DNA from: Lachnospiraceae bacterium | GTDB lineage: Bacteria > Bacillota > Clostridia > Lachnospirales > Lachnospiraceae | Reading direction: 5' to 3' | Length of the DNA: 64,000 bases | Assembly: GCA_015057005.1 (NCBI GenBank) | Contig: SVFF01000002.1 | Span: 231,053-295,052, forward strand | Shown here: piece by piece, positions 44,825 through 55,022 of the stretch | Numbering within the stretch: position 1 is the stretch's first letter | How the letters are laid out: the number at the start of each line of letters is the position of its first letter | Position numbers and translations under genes: made by a program | The notes under the pieces: generated by a model | The model's database searches: none | What the model saw: only the letters and a program-made list of their open reading frames with translations | Told to the model about the DNA's origin: nothing

Positions 44825-46210
44825 TTATTTGTTGCTCAGGTACTCGTCAATTCCTTTTGCTGCTGCCTTACCTGCACCCATAGCCAGAATAACTGTTGCT
44901 GCACCGGTTACAGCGTCACCGCCTGCGTAAACACCTTCCTTGGTAGTCTTACCGTCTGCCTCGTCAGCAACGATACATTTCCACTTGTTTACCTCAAGAC
45001 CTTCTGTAGTAGAAGAAATCAGAGGATTGGGAGAAGTTCCCAGAGACATGATCACGGTATCAAGCTCCATGGTAAACTCAGAATCAGGAATTTCAACAGG
45101 ACGGCGTCTGCCGGAAGCATCGGGCTCACCCAGTTCCATTCTGATACACTTCATGCCGGTCACCCAGCCCTTCTCGTCAGCCAGAATCTCGGTAGGATTG
45201 GTCAGCAGATCAAAAATGATGCCCTCTTCCTTTGCGTGATGTACTTCTTCTACTCTTGCAGGAAGCTCTTCTTCACTTCTGCGGTATACGATATGTACTT
45301 CTGCACCAAGACGCAGCGCAGTTCTTGCAGCGTCCATAGCTACGTTACCGCCGCCTACTACTGCTACCTTCTTACCATGCATGATGGGGGTACGGGAGTG
45401 CTCGTCAAATGCCTTCATCAGGTTACTTCTGGTCAGGTACTCGTTGGCAGAGAATACACCGTTGGAGTTCTCACCGGGAATACCCATGAACTTGGGAAGT
45501 CCTGCACCGGATCCGATAAATACAGCACTGAAGCCTTCCTCATCCATCAATTCGTCGATAGTAACAGACTTACCGATAACTACATTGGTCTCAATGGTAA
45601 CACCTAATGCCTTTACATTTTCGATTTCCTTGGCAACTACATCTTCTTTGGGGAGACGGAACTCAGGGATACCATATACCAATACACCGCCGGGCTCATG
45701 CAGTGCTTCAAAAATAGTTACATCGTAACCCATCTTAGCCAGATCACCTGCACAGGTCAGACCTGCAGGGCCGGAGCCGATCACTGCCACCTTTTTACCC
45801 TTTTTCTCCTTGGGGCCTTCAGGCTTGATACCCTTCTCTCTTGCCCAGTCAGCCACAAATCTCTCCAGCTTACCGATGGACACAGGCTCACCCTTGATAC
45901 CTCTGATACATTTGCCTTCACACTGAGTCTCCTGAGGGCATACACGTCCGCATACTGCAGGCAGAGCACTTGCTTCGCTGATCACCTGATAAGCGGCTTC
46001 CACATCGCCTTCTTTAACCTTATTGATAAATCCGGGAATGTCAATTGCTACGGGACATCCCTTTACACACTGTGCATTCTTACAGTTGATACATCTGGAA
46101 GCCTCAGCCATAGCCTCTTCCATATTATATCCTAAGCAAACCTCTTTGAAATTTGTTGCACGCTCTTTTGCATCCTGCTCTCTCACAGGCACTTTTTTCA
46201 TAACATCCAT
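44825..46210 (-). CDS. nfnB: NfnB / glutamate synthase small-subunit-like flavoprotein
   Basis: A 461-residue flavoprotein. An N-terminal domain with two Cys clusters (CINCKNAQCVKGCP and CGRVCPQETQCEGKC) binds [4Fe-4S] centres, followed by FAD- and NADPH-binding Rossmann motifs (VIGSGPAGLTCAGDL, VVGGGNVAMDAARTA). Alone it resembles the GltD/GltA small subunit, but its neighbour is NfnA, so it is best read as NfnB of the NADH-dependent reduced ferredoxin:NADP oxidoreductase, which couples both electron donors to NADP reduction. Confidence 0.88.
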   Translation of the reverse strand: MDVMKKVPVREQDAKERATNFKEVCLGYNMEEAMAEASRCINCKNAQCVKGCPVAIDIPGFINKVKEGDVEAAYQVISEASALPAVCGRVCPQETQCEGKCIRGIKGEPVSIGKLERFVADWAREKGIKPEGPKEKKGKKVAVIGSGPAGLTCAGDLAKMGYDVTIFEALHEPGGVLVYGIPEFRLPKEDVVAKEIENVKALGVTIETNVVIGKSVTIDELMDEEGFSAVFIGSGAGLPKFMGIPGENSNGVFSANEYLTRSNLMKAFDEHSRTPIMHGKKVAVVGGGNVAMDAARTALRLGAEVHIVYRRSEEELPARVEEVHHAKEEGIIFDLLTNPTEILADEKGWVTGMKCIRMELGEPDASGRRRPVEIPDSEFTMELDTVIMSLGTSPNPLISSTTEGLEVNKWKCIVADEADGKTTKEGVYAGGDAVTGAATVILAMGAGKAAAKGIDEYLSNK

Positions 46211-46290
46211 TTTTAAACCTAAGCCTTTCCGTTATCTATTAACCATCCAAATGCCGCGTCCTATGACACCGGCTCACACCTTCATACTCA

Positions 46291-47169
46291 TTAATGGCAG
46301 ACGCCGCAGCCACCGTGGTGGGTATCGCCTTCCTCAACTTCAAGAATTGCTCTTCCCTCTTCGGTCTTGTACATTGCCTGACGTCTCATAGCTTCATCAA
46401 AGTTAACCGCATGTCCGTCGAACTCAGGTCCGTCTACACATGCAAATTTCACTTTGCCGCCTACCGTTACACGGCAGGCACCACACATGCCGGTACCATC
46501 AACCATGATAGGGTTCAAGCTTACGATAGTAGGCAGGTTCAGTTCCTTAGTAAGAAGGCATACAAATTTCATCATGATCATGGGACCGATAGCCACACAT
46601 ACATCATACTGATTGCCCTCTGCGATCAGATCCTTGATGGTCTGGGTAACCATACCGCTTCTGCCGTAAGAACCATCGTCGGTAGTAACGTAGAGATTGC
46701 CGGCAACAGCCTCCATTTCTTTCTCCAGGATCAACAGATCCTTTGTCTTACTTCCTACGATTACGTCAGCAGCCACGCCGCGCTCATGAAGCCACTTTAC
46801 CTGAGGATATACAGGTGCTGCACCCACACCGCCGGCTACGAACAGAATCTTCTTGTTCTTCAGCTCTTCGATATCTTCCTTTACGAACTCGGAAGGACAG
46901 CCCAGAGGACCTACGAAATCATGAAGGGCATCGCCTTCTTCCAATACAGCCATCAGTTTAGTACCTGCACCTACGGTCTGGAATACAATGGTTACAGTGC
47001 CTGCTTCTCTGTTGTAATCGCAGATAGTAAGGGGAATTCTCTCGCCCTCGCTGTCCACACGTACGATAACAAACTGTCCGGGTTCACAGGACTTTGCTAC
47101 TCTTTTTGCCTCTACCTCCATCAGATAAATGTTGGTAGTAAGCTCTTGCTTTTTTACTATCTTGTACAT
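46291..47169 (-). CDS. nfnA: NfnA, NAD-binding [2Fe-2S] flavoprotein subunit
   Basis: A 292-residue subunit related to the dihydroorotate dehydrogenase electron-transfer protein and sulfide dehydrogenase SudB. It has an FAD-binding barrel (CEPGQFVIVRV), an NAD-binding motif (FVAGGVGAAPVYPQVKWL) and a [2Fe-2S] site (DGTGMCGACRVTVGGKVKF, then FACVDGPEFDG). It pairs with NfnB directly downstream to form the bifurcating transhydrogenase. Confidence 0.9.
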   Translation of the reverse strand: MYKIVKKQELTTNIYLMEVEAKRVAKSCEPGQFVIVRVDSEGERIPLTICDYNREAGTVTIVFQTVGAGTKLMAVLEEGDALHDFVGPLGCPSEFVKEDIEELKNKKILFVAGGVGAAPVYPQVKWLHERGVAADVIVGSKTKDLLILEKEMEAVAGNLYVTTDDGSYGRSGMVTQTIKDLIAEGNQYDVCVAIGPMIMMKFVCLLTKELNLPTIVSLNPIMVDGTGMCGACRVTVGGKVKFACVDGPEFDGHAVNFDEAMRRQAMYKTEEGRAILEVEEGDTHHGGCGVCH

Positions 47170-47203
47170 AATTCACCTTTCTGCCATGCGGCTCGCATAA
47201 TTA

Positions 47204-48685
47204 TTACTCTACATCCATCAAAGTGTAATTGTTTCCTTCCTCTATCAAAAGTTTGTACACTTTTTTGTTATAAATATCTACGGCAAAAAAATTGCCTGTT
47301 CTGGCCAAATTGCCCTCCACATCCTTAAGCACTTCGGCAATCATATAAAAATCACCTACATCAACTATTCCAAAAGGATACAGGTACTCATATATATACA
47401 ATGCCTCTGTGTAATCAAAATGTCCGTTACCATCATAAATCTTTCCGGAAGCCAATTCGTAATCCACCACTGCATCGACAGCCTGCTGCGGAGTTACATC
47501 TGTATTCAGCTTCAGCTTGTATGTACGCTCCACCACTTCACTGCTCTTGCCATCTGCTATTCTGATGAACTTATAAACGGATTTCCCCAGCGGCATAGGA
47601 ATACGTCCCCTGTATTCCGCAGAATGGGCATTGGGAGTGCTTCCATCTGTAGTATAATAAATATTCTCAGAATCTTCAAGCACCTCTATAAAAGTCGGCA
47701 AAGAATACTCACCACTGAATGCATTGATTTCAGGAGGCGGAAGTTCCTCTACATATACATAATAATCAGCTGACACCACATTGCTGACAATTCCCATCTC
47801 ATTGACATAAACCGCTTTGATGGTATAGTTACCATCCTCCAGCAAAATAGGCGTTGTGTATAGTGTGCTGTTCTCATCCGGATCGCTGCCGTCCATTGTG
47901 TAATAAATCTTGCCTGTGCCAAAAGTAGTCAGCTTCAGGGGCATAATCTTATTATAATATCCGCCTTTCACACCAAATTCCGGTTCAGGTGCCAGATAAC
48001 TCTGGAAAATGCTCTTTATACTCTCATTGTCGCTGGACAGGATCAATTCATTCACTGTCTTGTAATCCTCACGGGCACTATAAATAGCAATCAACTTGCC
48101 ATACGCACTCTCCAACTGCTCCAGCGTCGCATCTTTTTCATTTACGATATCACGGAGCAGATACTCATATTCCATTTTATTATTTTTCTTAAAATAAACA
48201 TCTGCCAGTGCAAATTTAAGTTCAATATTGGCAGGATCCAATTCCAAAGCACGTTCATAATAAGACACCGCTCTGTCATAATCTGCAACTGCCGTATAAT
48301 TTTCTGCTTTTTCTATTTGATAATCCAAAGAATAATGACGGAAATGTGCCAGCCAAACTGCTGAGCCCAGGATTGCTGCCATCACCACTACACAAATCAA
48401 TAAAATCAGGAAAAAACGCCTTATCTTTCCCGATGTATGTTTTTCAGTCTTATCCCAGTCTTGAACCGTCTCCCATGCTTCCTGGTCATCCCATCGCATC
48501 TGTATTTGTTCGGGCTCCGATGTTATAGGGGGGTCATGAATATCCCTTACAATATCGTTCAAAGCCTGCTCCAGATTGAACTCTATCTCCGGCTCAAAAT
48601 CAGGGACAATATGAATCTCTTCACCGCAATGTTCACAGTAAAGATGATCTTCTTGCATCTCTGTCCCACATTTCGGACACTTCAT
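47204..48685 (-). CDS. Zinc-ribbon, TPR and chitobiase-C-like repeat membrane protein
   Basis: A 493-residue modular protein: zinc ribbon (Cys3, 6, 17, 20), one membrane segment (about 91-113), a tetratricopeptide-like part (about 125-230: DYDRAVSYYERALELDPANI), then two repeated beta domains of the chitobiase/beta-hexosaminidase C-terminal type, each with the YYT(M/T)DGS core. Similar multi-domain proteins occur in gut Firmicutes; function is unknown but the layout points to envelope assembly or sensing. ATAGAGG precedes the ATG. Confidence 0.72.
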   Translation of the reverse strand: MKCPKCGTEMQEDHLYCEHCGEEIHIVPDFEPEIEFNLEQALNDIVRDIHDPPITSEPEQIQMRWDDQEAWETVQDWDKTEKHTSGKIRRFFLILLICVVVMAAILGSAVWLAHFRHYSLDYQIEKAENYTAVADYDRAVSYYERALELDPANIELKFALADVYFKKNNKMEYEYLLRDIVNEKDATLEQLESAYGKLIAIYSAREDYKTVNELILSSDNESIKSIFQSYLAPEPEFGVKGGYYNKIMPLKLTTFGTGKIYYTMDGSDPDENSTLYTTPILLEDGNYTIKAVYVNEMGIVSNVVSADYYVYVEELPPPEINAFSGEYSLPTFIEVLEDSENIYYTTDGSTPNAHSAEYRGRIPMPLGKSVYKFIRIADGKSSEVVERTYKLKLNTDVTPQQAVDAVVDYELASGKIYDGNGHFDYTEALYIYEYLYPFGIVDVGDFYMIAEVLKDVEGNLARTGNFFAVDIYNKKVYKLLIEEGNNYTLMDVE

Positions 48686-48695
48686 AAAAATACCT

Positions 48696-49541
48696 CTATC
48701 CCTGTAATTTTACAGATTCCACACAATTGTTCATCAGCATGGCAATTGTCATCGGACCTACTCCTCCGGGAACCGGAGTAATGGCACTGCATTTAGGTGC
48801 AACGCTCTCATAATCCACATCACCGCAAAGGTGACCCTCGCTGTCACGATGAATACCCACATCGATCACCACTGCGCCTTCTTTCACATAGTCTTCGGTG
48901 ATCATACGGGGCTTACCCACTGCCACCACCAGAATATCTGCTCTGGAAGTAACCGCTTTCAACTCCTTCGTCCTGCTATGTGTAACGGTAACCGTACCAT
49001 TCTCTCGAAGCAATAACAGAGCCATAGGCTTGCCTACGATATTACTTCTGCCGATTACCACGCATTCTTTTCCGGCAATCTCAATGCCGGAGCGTTTTAA
49101 CAGCTGGATCACGCCTGCCGGAGTACAGGACACAAAGCCTTGCTTGCCGATGCAGAGCGCACCCACATTCTGAGGATGAAAGCCATCCACATCTTTCAGC
49201 GGGGAAATGGCATCCAGAATCTTTTCCTCTTCCATATGGGACGGCAGGGGAAGCTGTACGAGAATACCATTTACATCAGCTCTCTCGTTCAGTTTATTGA
49301 TCAGATCAAGGAGTTCCTCCTGGGATGTCCCCTCAGGAAGCTCATAAGAAAGCGACCGGATGCCGATAAACTCACATGCTTTCTTTTTGTTTCTAACGTA
49401 AACAGAGGATGCCGGATCGGCACCGACCTGAATTACCGCAAGTGTTACTTCCACACCCAAAGATTTCATTTTGGATACTTTTTCCTTTAATTCCTCTTTG
49501 ATCTGTGCAGAAATCAGTTTGCCATCAATGATCTGTGCCAT
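48696..49541 (-). CDS. folD: Bifunctional methylene-THF dehydrogenase/cyclohydrolase
   Basis: A 281-residue enzyme interconverting 5,10-methylene-THF, methenyl-THF and 10-formyl-THF with NADP. Landmarks: YVRNKKKACEFIGI with the catalytic Lys, GILVQLPLPSHM and VIGRSNIVGKPMALLL for cofactor binding. It lies 26 bases after fhs, forming a one-carbon pair. Confidence 0.97.
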   Translation of the reverse strand: MAQIIDGKLISAQIKEELKEKVSKMKSLGVEVTLAVIQVGADPASSVYVRNKKKACEFIGIRSLSYELPEGTSQEELLDLINKLNERADVNGILVQLPLPSHMEEEKILDAISPLKDVDGFHPQNVGALCIGKQGFVSCTPAGVIQLLKRSGIEIAGKECVVIGRSNIVGKPMALLLLRENGTVTVTHSRTKELKAVTSRADILVVAVGKPRMITEDYVKEGAVVIDVGIHRDSEGHLCGDVDYESVAPKCSAITPVPGGVGPMTIAMLMNNCVESVKLQG

Positions 49542-49567
49542 TACAACATCCTCTTTTCCTTTTATTT

Positions 49568-51238
49568 TTAGAACAATCCTACGATCTCGCCGTTTTCATT
49601 TACGTCGATGCTGTATGCTGCGGGAGTCTTAGGCAGACCGGGCATGGTCATTACAGCGCCGGTCAGCACTACTACAAAGCCTGCACCTGCAGATACATAT
49701 GCTTCTCTTACATTCAATTCAAAATTCTCAGGTCTGCCCAGTAAGTTGGGATCATCAGACAGAGAATACTGGTTCTTTGCCATACATACAGGAAGATTTC
49801 CAAAGCCCAGCTTCTCGATCTGTGCCAGCTGTTTTGCTGCTGCGGGAGCAATATTTACACCCTTTGCGCCGTAAATTTCTGTAGCGATGGTCTCAATCTT
49901 CGCCTTCAGGCTAAGCTCATTATCGTAAAGCACTTTGAAGTTACTTTCCTTATTTTCCAGGGTATCCAGCACCTTTTCAGCCAGTGCCAGGCCGCCTTCG
50001 CCGCCCTTTGCCCATACTTCAGACAGAGCAAATTCACAATTTCTCTCCTCGCAGAAGGTCTTCACGAAGTCAATCTCAGCCTCTGTATCGGTGAGGAAGG
50101 AATTCAGGGTTACCACTACGGGCACACCGAATTTCTGGAGATTTTCGATGTGCTTCTCCAGGTTTACAATACCTTTTTTCAGTGCATCCAGGTTCTCGGC
50201 ATTTAAATCAGCCTTGGCAACACCACCGTTGTATTTCAGCGCACGGATGGTAGCCACCAGCACTACAGCATCAGGCTTTAAGCCAGCCATACGGCACTTA
50301 ATATCAAAGAATTTCTCAGCGCCCAGGTCTGCGCCGAAACCAGCCTCTGTGATCACATAATCAGCCATCTTCAGAGCTGTCTTAGTAGCTCTTACGGAGT
50401 TGCAGCCATGAGCGATATTGGCAAAAGGGCCACCGTGTACCAGCGCAGGGGTATACTCCAATGTCTGAATCAGGTTGGGCTTGATGGCATCTTTCAGAAG
50501 GGCTGCCATAGCACCTACAGCCTGAAGATCTCCTGCTGTCACGGGAGCGCCGGCATAATTGTAAGCAACTACGATCTTGGCCAGTCTCTCCTTCAGATCC
50601 TTCATATCGGAAGCAAGGCAAAGGATAGCCATGATCTCACTTGCTACAGTAATTACAAAATGATCCTCTCTCACTACGCCGTCTGCCTTTGCACCCAGAC
50701 CGATTACCACGTTACGCAGCACACGGTCATTCATATCCACACATCTCTTCCAAACGATCTGTCTGGTGTCGATCTGCAGGTCATTGCCCTGCTGGATGTG
50801 GTTGTCGAGAAGGGCTGCAAGCAGATTGTTGGCAGAAGTAATGGCATGGAAATCACCTGTAAAATGGAGATTCAAATCGTCCATAGGCACTACCTGCGCA
50901 TATCCGCCGCCTGCGGCACCGCCTTTGATACCGAAGCAGGGACCCAGAGAAGGCTCACGCAGTGCGATCACTGCTTTCTTGCCCATTTTGCCAAAGGCCT
51001 GTCCCAGACCTACTGTGGTAGTGGTCTTACCCTCACCTGCGGGGGTAGGATTGATAGCTGTCACAAGGATCAGTTTACCATCGGGATTGCCGCTGATCTT
51101 CTCCATATATTCGTCAGAAAGTTTTGCTTTGTATCTGCCGTACTGTTCCAGTTCTTCGGGTCTGATGTCCAGACTCTCCGCAATCTCTGTAATAGGTTTC
51201 ATTACCGCTTCCTGTGCAATCTGAATATCTGTCTTCAT
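49568..51238 (-). CDS. fhs: Formate-tetrahydrofolate ligase
   Basis: A 556-residue ATP-dependent ligase making 10-formyl-THF from formate. The nucleotide loop [17 protein letters not shown] (about 66-82) and the signature segments [16 protein letters not shown] and [13 protein letters not shown] are clear. In anaerobes it feeds one-carbon units and, in acetogens, the Wood-Ljungdahl methyl branch; other acetogen genes are not in the window. It follows ftsK by 15 bases. Confidence 0.97.
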   Translation of the reverse strand: MKTDIQIAQEAVMKPITEIAESLDIRPEELEQYGRYKAKLSDEYMEKISGNPDGKLILVTAINPTPAGEGKTTTTVGLGQAFGKMGKKAVIALREPSLGPCFGIKGGAAGGGYAQVVPMDDLNLHFTGDFHAITSANNLLAALLDNHIQQGNDLQIDTRQIVWKRCVDMNDRVLRNVVIGLGAKADGVVREDHFVITVASEIMAILCLASDMKDLKERLAKIVVAYNYAGAPVTAGDLQAVGAMAALLKDAIKPNLIQTLEYTPALVHGGPFANIAHGCNSVRATKTALKMADYVITEAGFGADLGAEKFFDIKCRMAGLKPDAVVLVATIRALKYNGGVAKADLNAENLDALKKGIVNLEKHIENLQKFGVPVVVTLNSFLTDTEAEIDFVKTFCEERNCEFALSEVWAKGGEGGLALAEKVLDTLENKESNFKVLYDNELSLKAKIETIATEIYGAKGVNIAPAAAKQLAQIEKLGFGNLPVCMAKNQYSLSDDPNLLGRPENFELNVREAYVSAGAGFVVVLTGAVMTMPGLPKTPAAYSIDVNENGEIVGLF

Positions 51239-51253
51239 ATGATTCTCCTTTGA

Positions 51254-53974
51254 TTATATTTCTTCCAGCAGTTGTTCAAACTGCTCTTCACTCATCAGTA
51301 CCTTACGGGGCTTTGTGCCCTCTTCTTCGCCAACCACACCGTATTCACACAGCTGATCCATAATTCTTGCAGCACGGTTGAAGCCGATCTTCAGGACTCT
51401 CTGGAGCATGCCGATGGACGCCTTGTCCTTTTCAATAATAAAACGGCCTGCTTCCGCAAAATATTCGTCCCGTTCGTTGCCGCCGGATGCACCGGAGGCA
51501 CCACCGCCGCCGGATACACCGATATTTTTGATCTTCTCCTCAATGTCATCTGCATAAGTATTGCCCAGTGTCTGATTCTTCAGGAAATCAACTACATCCG
51601 ATACTTCCTTGTCGGACACAAAAGCCCCCTGTATACGCGCGGGTTTGGAATAGCCCTGAGGATAAAAGAGCATATCCCCCTTACCGAGCAATTTCTCCGC
51701 TCCGTTCATATCCAGAATGGTACGGGAATCCACACCGCTGGATACGGAGAATGCCACACGGCTGGGCATGTTGGCCTTGATCAGACCGGTGATAACATCC
51801 ACGCTGGGACGCTGGGTTGCAATGATCAGATGGATGCCGGCTGCACGTGCCAGCTGTGCCAGACGGCAGATGGACTCTTCCACTTCTCCGGGACACACCA
51901 TCATAAGATCTGCCAGCTCGTCCACAATGATTACGATCTGGGGCATCTTTGCCGGCGCGCTCTCGTCACCGTTCTCCCGAAGGCTCTCCACTTTCTTATT
52001 GTAACCCTTCAGATCACGGACATTGTAATCCGCAAATTTCCGGTAACGGTCTTCCATCTCGGAAACGCCCCAATGCAGGGCGGCCGCTGCCTTCTTGGGA
52101 TCTGTTACAACAGGGATCAGCAGATGGGGAATACCGTTGTAAACACTTAACTCCACCACCTTGGGATCCACCATGATCAGCTTTACATCATCGGGATGGG
52201 CCTTATATAAAATACTCATGATCAAAGTATTGATACAAACGGACTTACCGGAACCGGTAGCTCCCGCGATCAGCATATGGGGCATCTTGGCAATGTCTGT
52301 CACCACCGTTTTACCGCCTATGTCCTTACCTACTGCGAACGCAATATTGGAGGGAAAGTCCTTGAACTCCTTGCTCTCCAGCAGATCCCGCAGTGCCACG
52401 GTCATATTTTCTTTATTGGGCACCTCGATACCGATTGCGGCTTTTCCGGGGATAGGAGCTTCGATTCTGATATCGGTAGCCGCCAGATTCAGCTTAATAT
52501 CGTCCGCAAGACCAACGATCTTGGATACTTTCACACCCTGCTCAGGCTGAAGTTCATAACGTGTCACGCTGGGGCCCTGGCTGATATCGGTGATGGTCAC
52601 CTTAACACCAAAAGTGTTCAGTGTCTGCTGCAGACGCAGTGCAGTTTCTTTCAATTCTCTTGCAGAATCTCCCGCTGCTGCAGTACCCTTCTGCAATCTG
52701 GAAAGAGGAGGGAACATATACTTGGCCGGAGGTTTTTTCTCTGTTTTAGGAGGCTCCGGTGCAATTGCAGCGGTTGCAGAAGAAGCTCCTGTACTTCCGT
52801 TGGAAGCAATATTCTCAGCGTTATGAACCGGTGCATGGTGAACCGCCGTACTGCCCTCGGGCTGTAATTTATGTACACGCATGCCTGCTCCGGGCGCAGC
52901 AGTAATCTCATGTGCAGGTGTGAAACCATGTGATGTGGGAACCTCAGGAGTGAATGTTTCAGAAATATCATCCGCTTCCACAGTTTCCTCCACACCGGCC
53001 CTGTGAATCCTGATGCTGCTGTCCCATTTATCCTGCTGTCCGAAATGTCCGGCGCCGGCTACAGTATGTTGACCTCCTCCGGGAATATGGCTCAGATCAG
53101 AATCTTCTTCACCACCACTATACACAATCTCATGTATATCATCACGACGTTTGGGCTCTGACTGCTTTTTCAGTGAAGTATCCAGCATAACACCGGAAAC
53201 CTTTTTTTCCACACGAGGCCTTTTTTCCTGCTCCGCTTCTTCCTGTCGTTTTCTATGTTCTTCTTCTCTGCGGCTGCGCTCTTCCTCACGCTTTGCCCGC
53301 TGTTCTTCCTGCTCCTGACGGCGCTGTTCCATATACTCCCGTCTGCGCTCCGCATCCACACGGCTGCGTTCTTTCAAACGGCTACCGCCCTTTTTCACCT
53401 GACTGATCAGGGAACGTTCCGTCAGCAAAATAATGCTGATCAGGACACATAAAAGCACCACAAGAACCGTGCCCACCATCTCCAGCCACTGCAGCATAAG
53501 GAAACTGAGGCTGCCTGCGATAATACCGCCGCCACGTTTCCCCTCACTGCAGTCTGCATATAATGCTTTTATATCATATTCCTTCAAAGATGCAGCACTG
53601 CCGGAAATCAGGTCACAGATCACACCGATCATCAAAAACAGCACAACACCGGCGATCATCTTGCGCAGAGCTGTAGGATTCCCCTCATTTGCAAACCAAA
53701 AGGCAATCGCTATAAAAAGCAGCACCGGCACAATATACGCAGCAAATCCAAACAAACCGAATAACACACTGCTGACCACATCTCCTACCGGACCGATCAA
53801 GCCAAAATTACAGAAAAACAGCAGGACCATCACAACAAACAGCACAATCAGCCCTATTTCATGAAATAAAGCGCTGTCCTGAGCTGCCTGATGAGCCTGA
53901 TTATTCCTTTTCCGGCTGTTGTTTCTGCTGTTCTTTCCGGAAGCTGATGTTTTTTTGCCTGATGAAGATGCCAT
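51254..53974 (-). CDS. ftsK: FtsK/SpoIIIE-family DNA translocase
   Basis: A 906-residue DNA pump. Four N-terminal membrane helices (about 35-185), then a highly charged Glu/Arg/Gln linker ([20 protein letters not shown]), the alpha and beta motor domains with Walker A GATGSGKS in [16 protein letters not shown], and a C-terminal winged-helix gamma domain ending in [11 protein letters not shown]. It moves chromosomes at division or into the forespore (SpoIIIE role). tepA next to it matches the B. subtilis order. The start at 53974 is chosen by AGAGAGG; the frame is open further. Confidence 0.95.
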   Translation of the reverse strand: MASSSGKKTSASGKNSRNNSRKRNNQAHQAAQDSALFHEIGLIVLFVVMVLLFFCNFGLIGPVGDVVSSVLFGLFGFAAYIVPVLLFIAIAFWFANEGNPTALRKMIAGVVLFLMIGVICDLISGSAASLKEYDIKALYADCSEGKRGGGIIAGSLSFLMLQWLEMVGTVLVVLLCVLISIILLTERSLISQVKKGGSRLKERSRVDAERRREYMEQRRQEQEEQRAKREEERSRREEEHRKRQEEAEQEKRPRVEKKVSGVMLDTSLKKQSEPKRRDDIHEIVYSGGEEDSDLSHIPGGGQHTVAGAGHFGQQDKWDSSIRIHRAGVEETVEADDISETFTPEVPTSHGFTPAHEITAAPGAGMRVHKLQPEGSTAVHHAPVHNAENIASNGSTGASSATAAIAPEPPKTEKKPPAKYMFPPLSRLQKGTAAAGDSARELKETALRLQQTLNTFGVKVTITDISQGPSVTRYELQPEQGVKVSKIVGLADDIKLNLAATDIRIEAPIPGKAAIGIEVPNKENMTVALRDLLESKEFKDFPSNIAFAVGKDIGGKTVVTDIAKMPHMLIAGATGSGKSVCINTLIMSILYKAHPDDVKLIMVDPKVVELSVYNGIPHLLIPVVTDPKKAAAALHWGVSEMEDRYRKFADYNVRDLKGYNKKVESLRENGDESAPAKMPQIVIIVDELADLMMVCPGEVEESICRLAQLARAAGIHLIIATQRPSVDVITGLIKANMPSRVAFSVSSGVDSRTILDMNGAEKLLGKGDMLFYPQGYSKPARIQGAFVSDKEVSDVVDFLKNQTLGNTYADDIEEKIKNIGVSGGGGASGASGGNERDEYFAEAGRFIIEKDKASIGMLQRVLKIGFNRAARIMDQLCEYGVVGEEEGTKPRKVLMSEEQFEQLLEEI

Positions 53975-54088
53975 TCCATCATACCTCTCTGTTCTAATTG
54001 TAAATTGCATTCATAAAATTATATCATTTTTCTTGGCTCTTGTCATCAGTTAATGTGATTTTCTATCATTCAGTTTTATATCGTAGTA

Positions 54089-54820
54089 TTAATTATCTGC
54101 ATTTCCCGAATCGATCATCTGATGAAGTTTTTTGATTGCATGGGTAATTCCGCCCACTTCATCAATGATACCGTATTTCACAGCCTCCTCACCCACCAGG
54201 ATCGTTCCCACATCCTTGGTAAGCACTCCCGTCTCCATCATCAGCTGCTCAAGCATTTTCTTTTTGATCCTGCAATGGTCACAGACGAAACCGGTGATCC
54301 GATCCTGAATCTGCCTAAAATAATCAAAGGTCTGAGGTGCTCCGATCACCATGCCGTTCATCCGCACCGGATGAATTACCATAGTTCCTGTCTTCACAAT
54401 ATAAGAATAATCCGTGCTGACCGCGATAGGCACACCTATGGAATGACTGCCGCCCAGGACAAGGGACACCGTTGGTTTGCTCATGGAAGCCAGCATTTCA
54501 GCAATCGCCAGTCCTGCTTCCACATCGCCTCCCATTGTATTCAGGATCACCAACACTCCTTTGATACGGTTGCTGTCTTCAATGGCAGCCAGCTGCGGCA
54601 GCACATGTTCGTACTTTGTTGTCTTGGCATTGCCGGACAAATTTTCATGTCCCTCCACTTCTCCGATAATAGAAAGCAGATGTATATCCTGGTTTTCGCC
54701 ATTTTCATCCAGAGTAACCTGTCCGGTCTTTTCGATCCGTTCTTCCCGATAAGACTCTTTGTCTCTTTTTTCTTCCTCGGAAGAACCCACATCCTTTTTG
54801 TTTTCTTTTTCTGCGTCCAT
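54089..54820 (-). CDS. tepA: TepA-type ClpP-like serine protease
   Basis: A 243-residue ClpP-fold protease of the TepA (translocation-enhancing protein, YmfB) family. The acidic, lysine-rich N-terminus (about 60 residues) precedes the core, with oxyanion GGDVEAGLAIAE, the nucleophile Ser in GGSHSIGVPIA and His in VIHPVRM. Sits next to the spoIIIE/ftsK gene as in B. subtilis. A GGGGGA lies ahead of the ATG at 54820; a TTG 15 bases upstream in frame is the alternative start. Confidence 0.88.
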   Translation of the reverse strand: MDAEKENKKDVGSSEEEKRDKESYREERIEKTGQVTLDENGENQDIHLLSIIGEVEGHENLSGNAKTTKYEHVLPQLAAIEDSNRIKGVLVILNTMGGDVEAGLAIAEMLASMSKPTVSLVLGGSHSIGVPIAVSTDYSYIVKTGTMVIHPVRMNGMVIGAPQTFDYFRQIQDRITGFVCDHCRIKKKMLEQLMMETGVLTKDVGTILVGEEAVKYGIIDEVGGITHAIKKLHQMIDSGNADN

Positions 54821-54879
54821 TTTCTTTTCCCCCAATCCATTATTTGCAACTGCACATAAGCTTTCACATGTTAGCAGAA

Positions 54880-54909
54880 AGAGCTTTCACACGTAGTGTG
54901 ACAAGCTCT
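54880..54909. repeat. Hairpin upstream of tepA
   Basis: AGAGCTTTCACAC (54880-54892) pairs with GTGTGACAAGCTCT (54896-54909), with one bulge. It lies between the gtrB-operon terminator and tepA. A related AAGCTTTCACATG sits just to its left. It may be a leader structure or a second terminator. Confidence 0.5.
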
Positions 54910-54921
54910 TCCCTGTAAAGC

Positions 54922-54957
54922 AAAAAAGACCGTACCATCCTTCGATACAGTCTTTTC
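54922..54957 (-). terminator. Rho-independent terminator of the glycosyltransferase pair
   Basis: GTCTTTT (54950-54956) pairs with AAAAGAC (54924-54930), extended inward by TAC/GTA. On the minus strand the stem ends in a TTTTTT run, the classic layout. Confidence 0.85.
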
Positions 54958-55022
54958 TACTTTACACACAATGTATTATGTGCAGTTATGTAAATAATAT
55001 TTATGAGATTTTTATATACGCA

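Noticed and set aside
46294..47328. 344-codon plus-strand frame
   Set aside because: Antisense to nfnA; no ribosome site.
49568..51253. Possible THF riboswitch for fhs/folD
   Set aside because: Only 15 bases lie between ftsK and fhs and 26 between fhs and folD, so there is no room for one.
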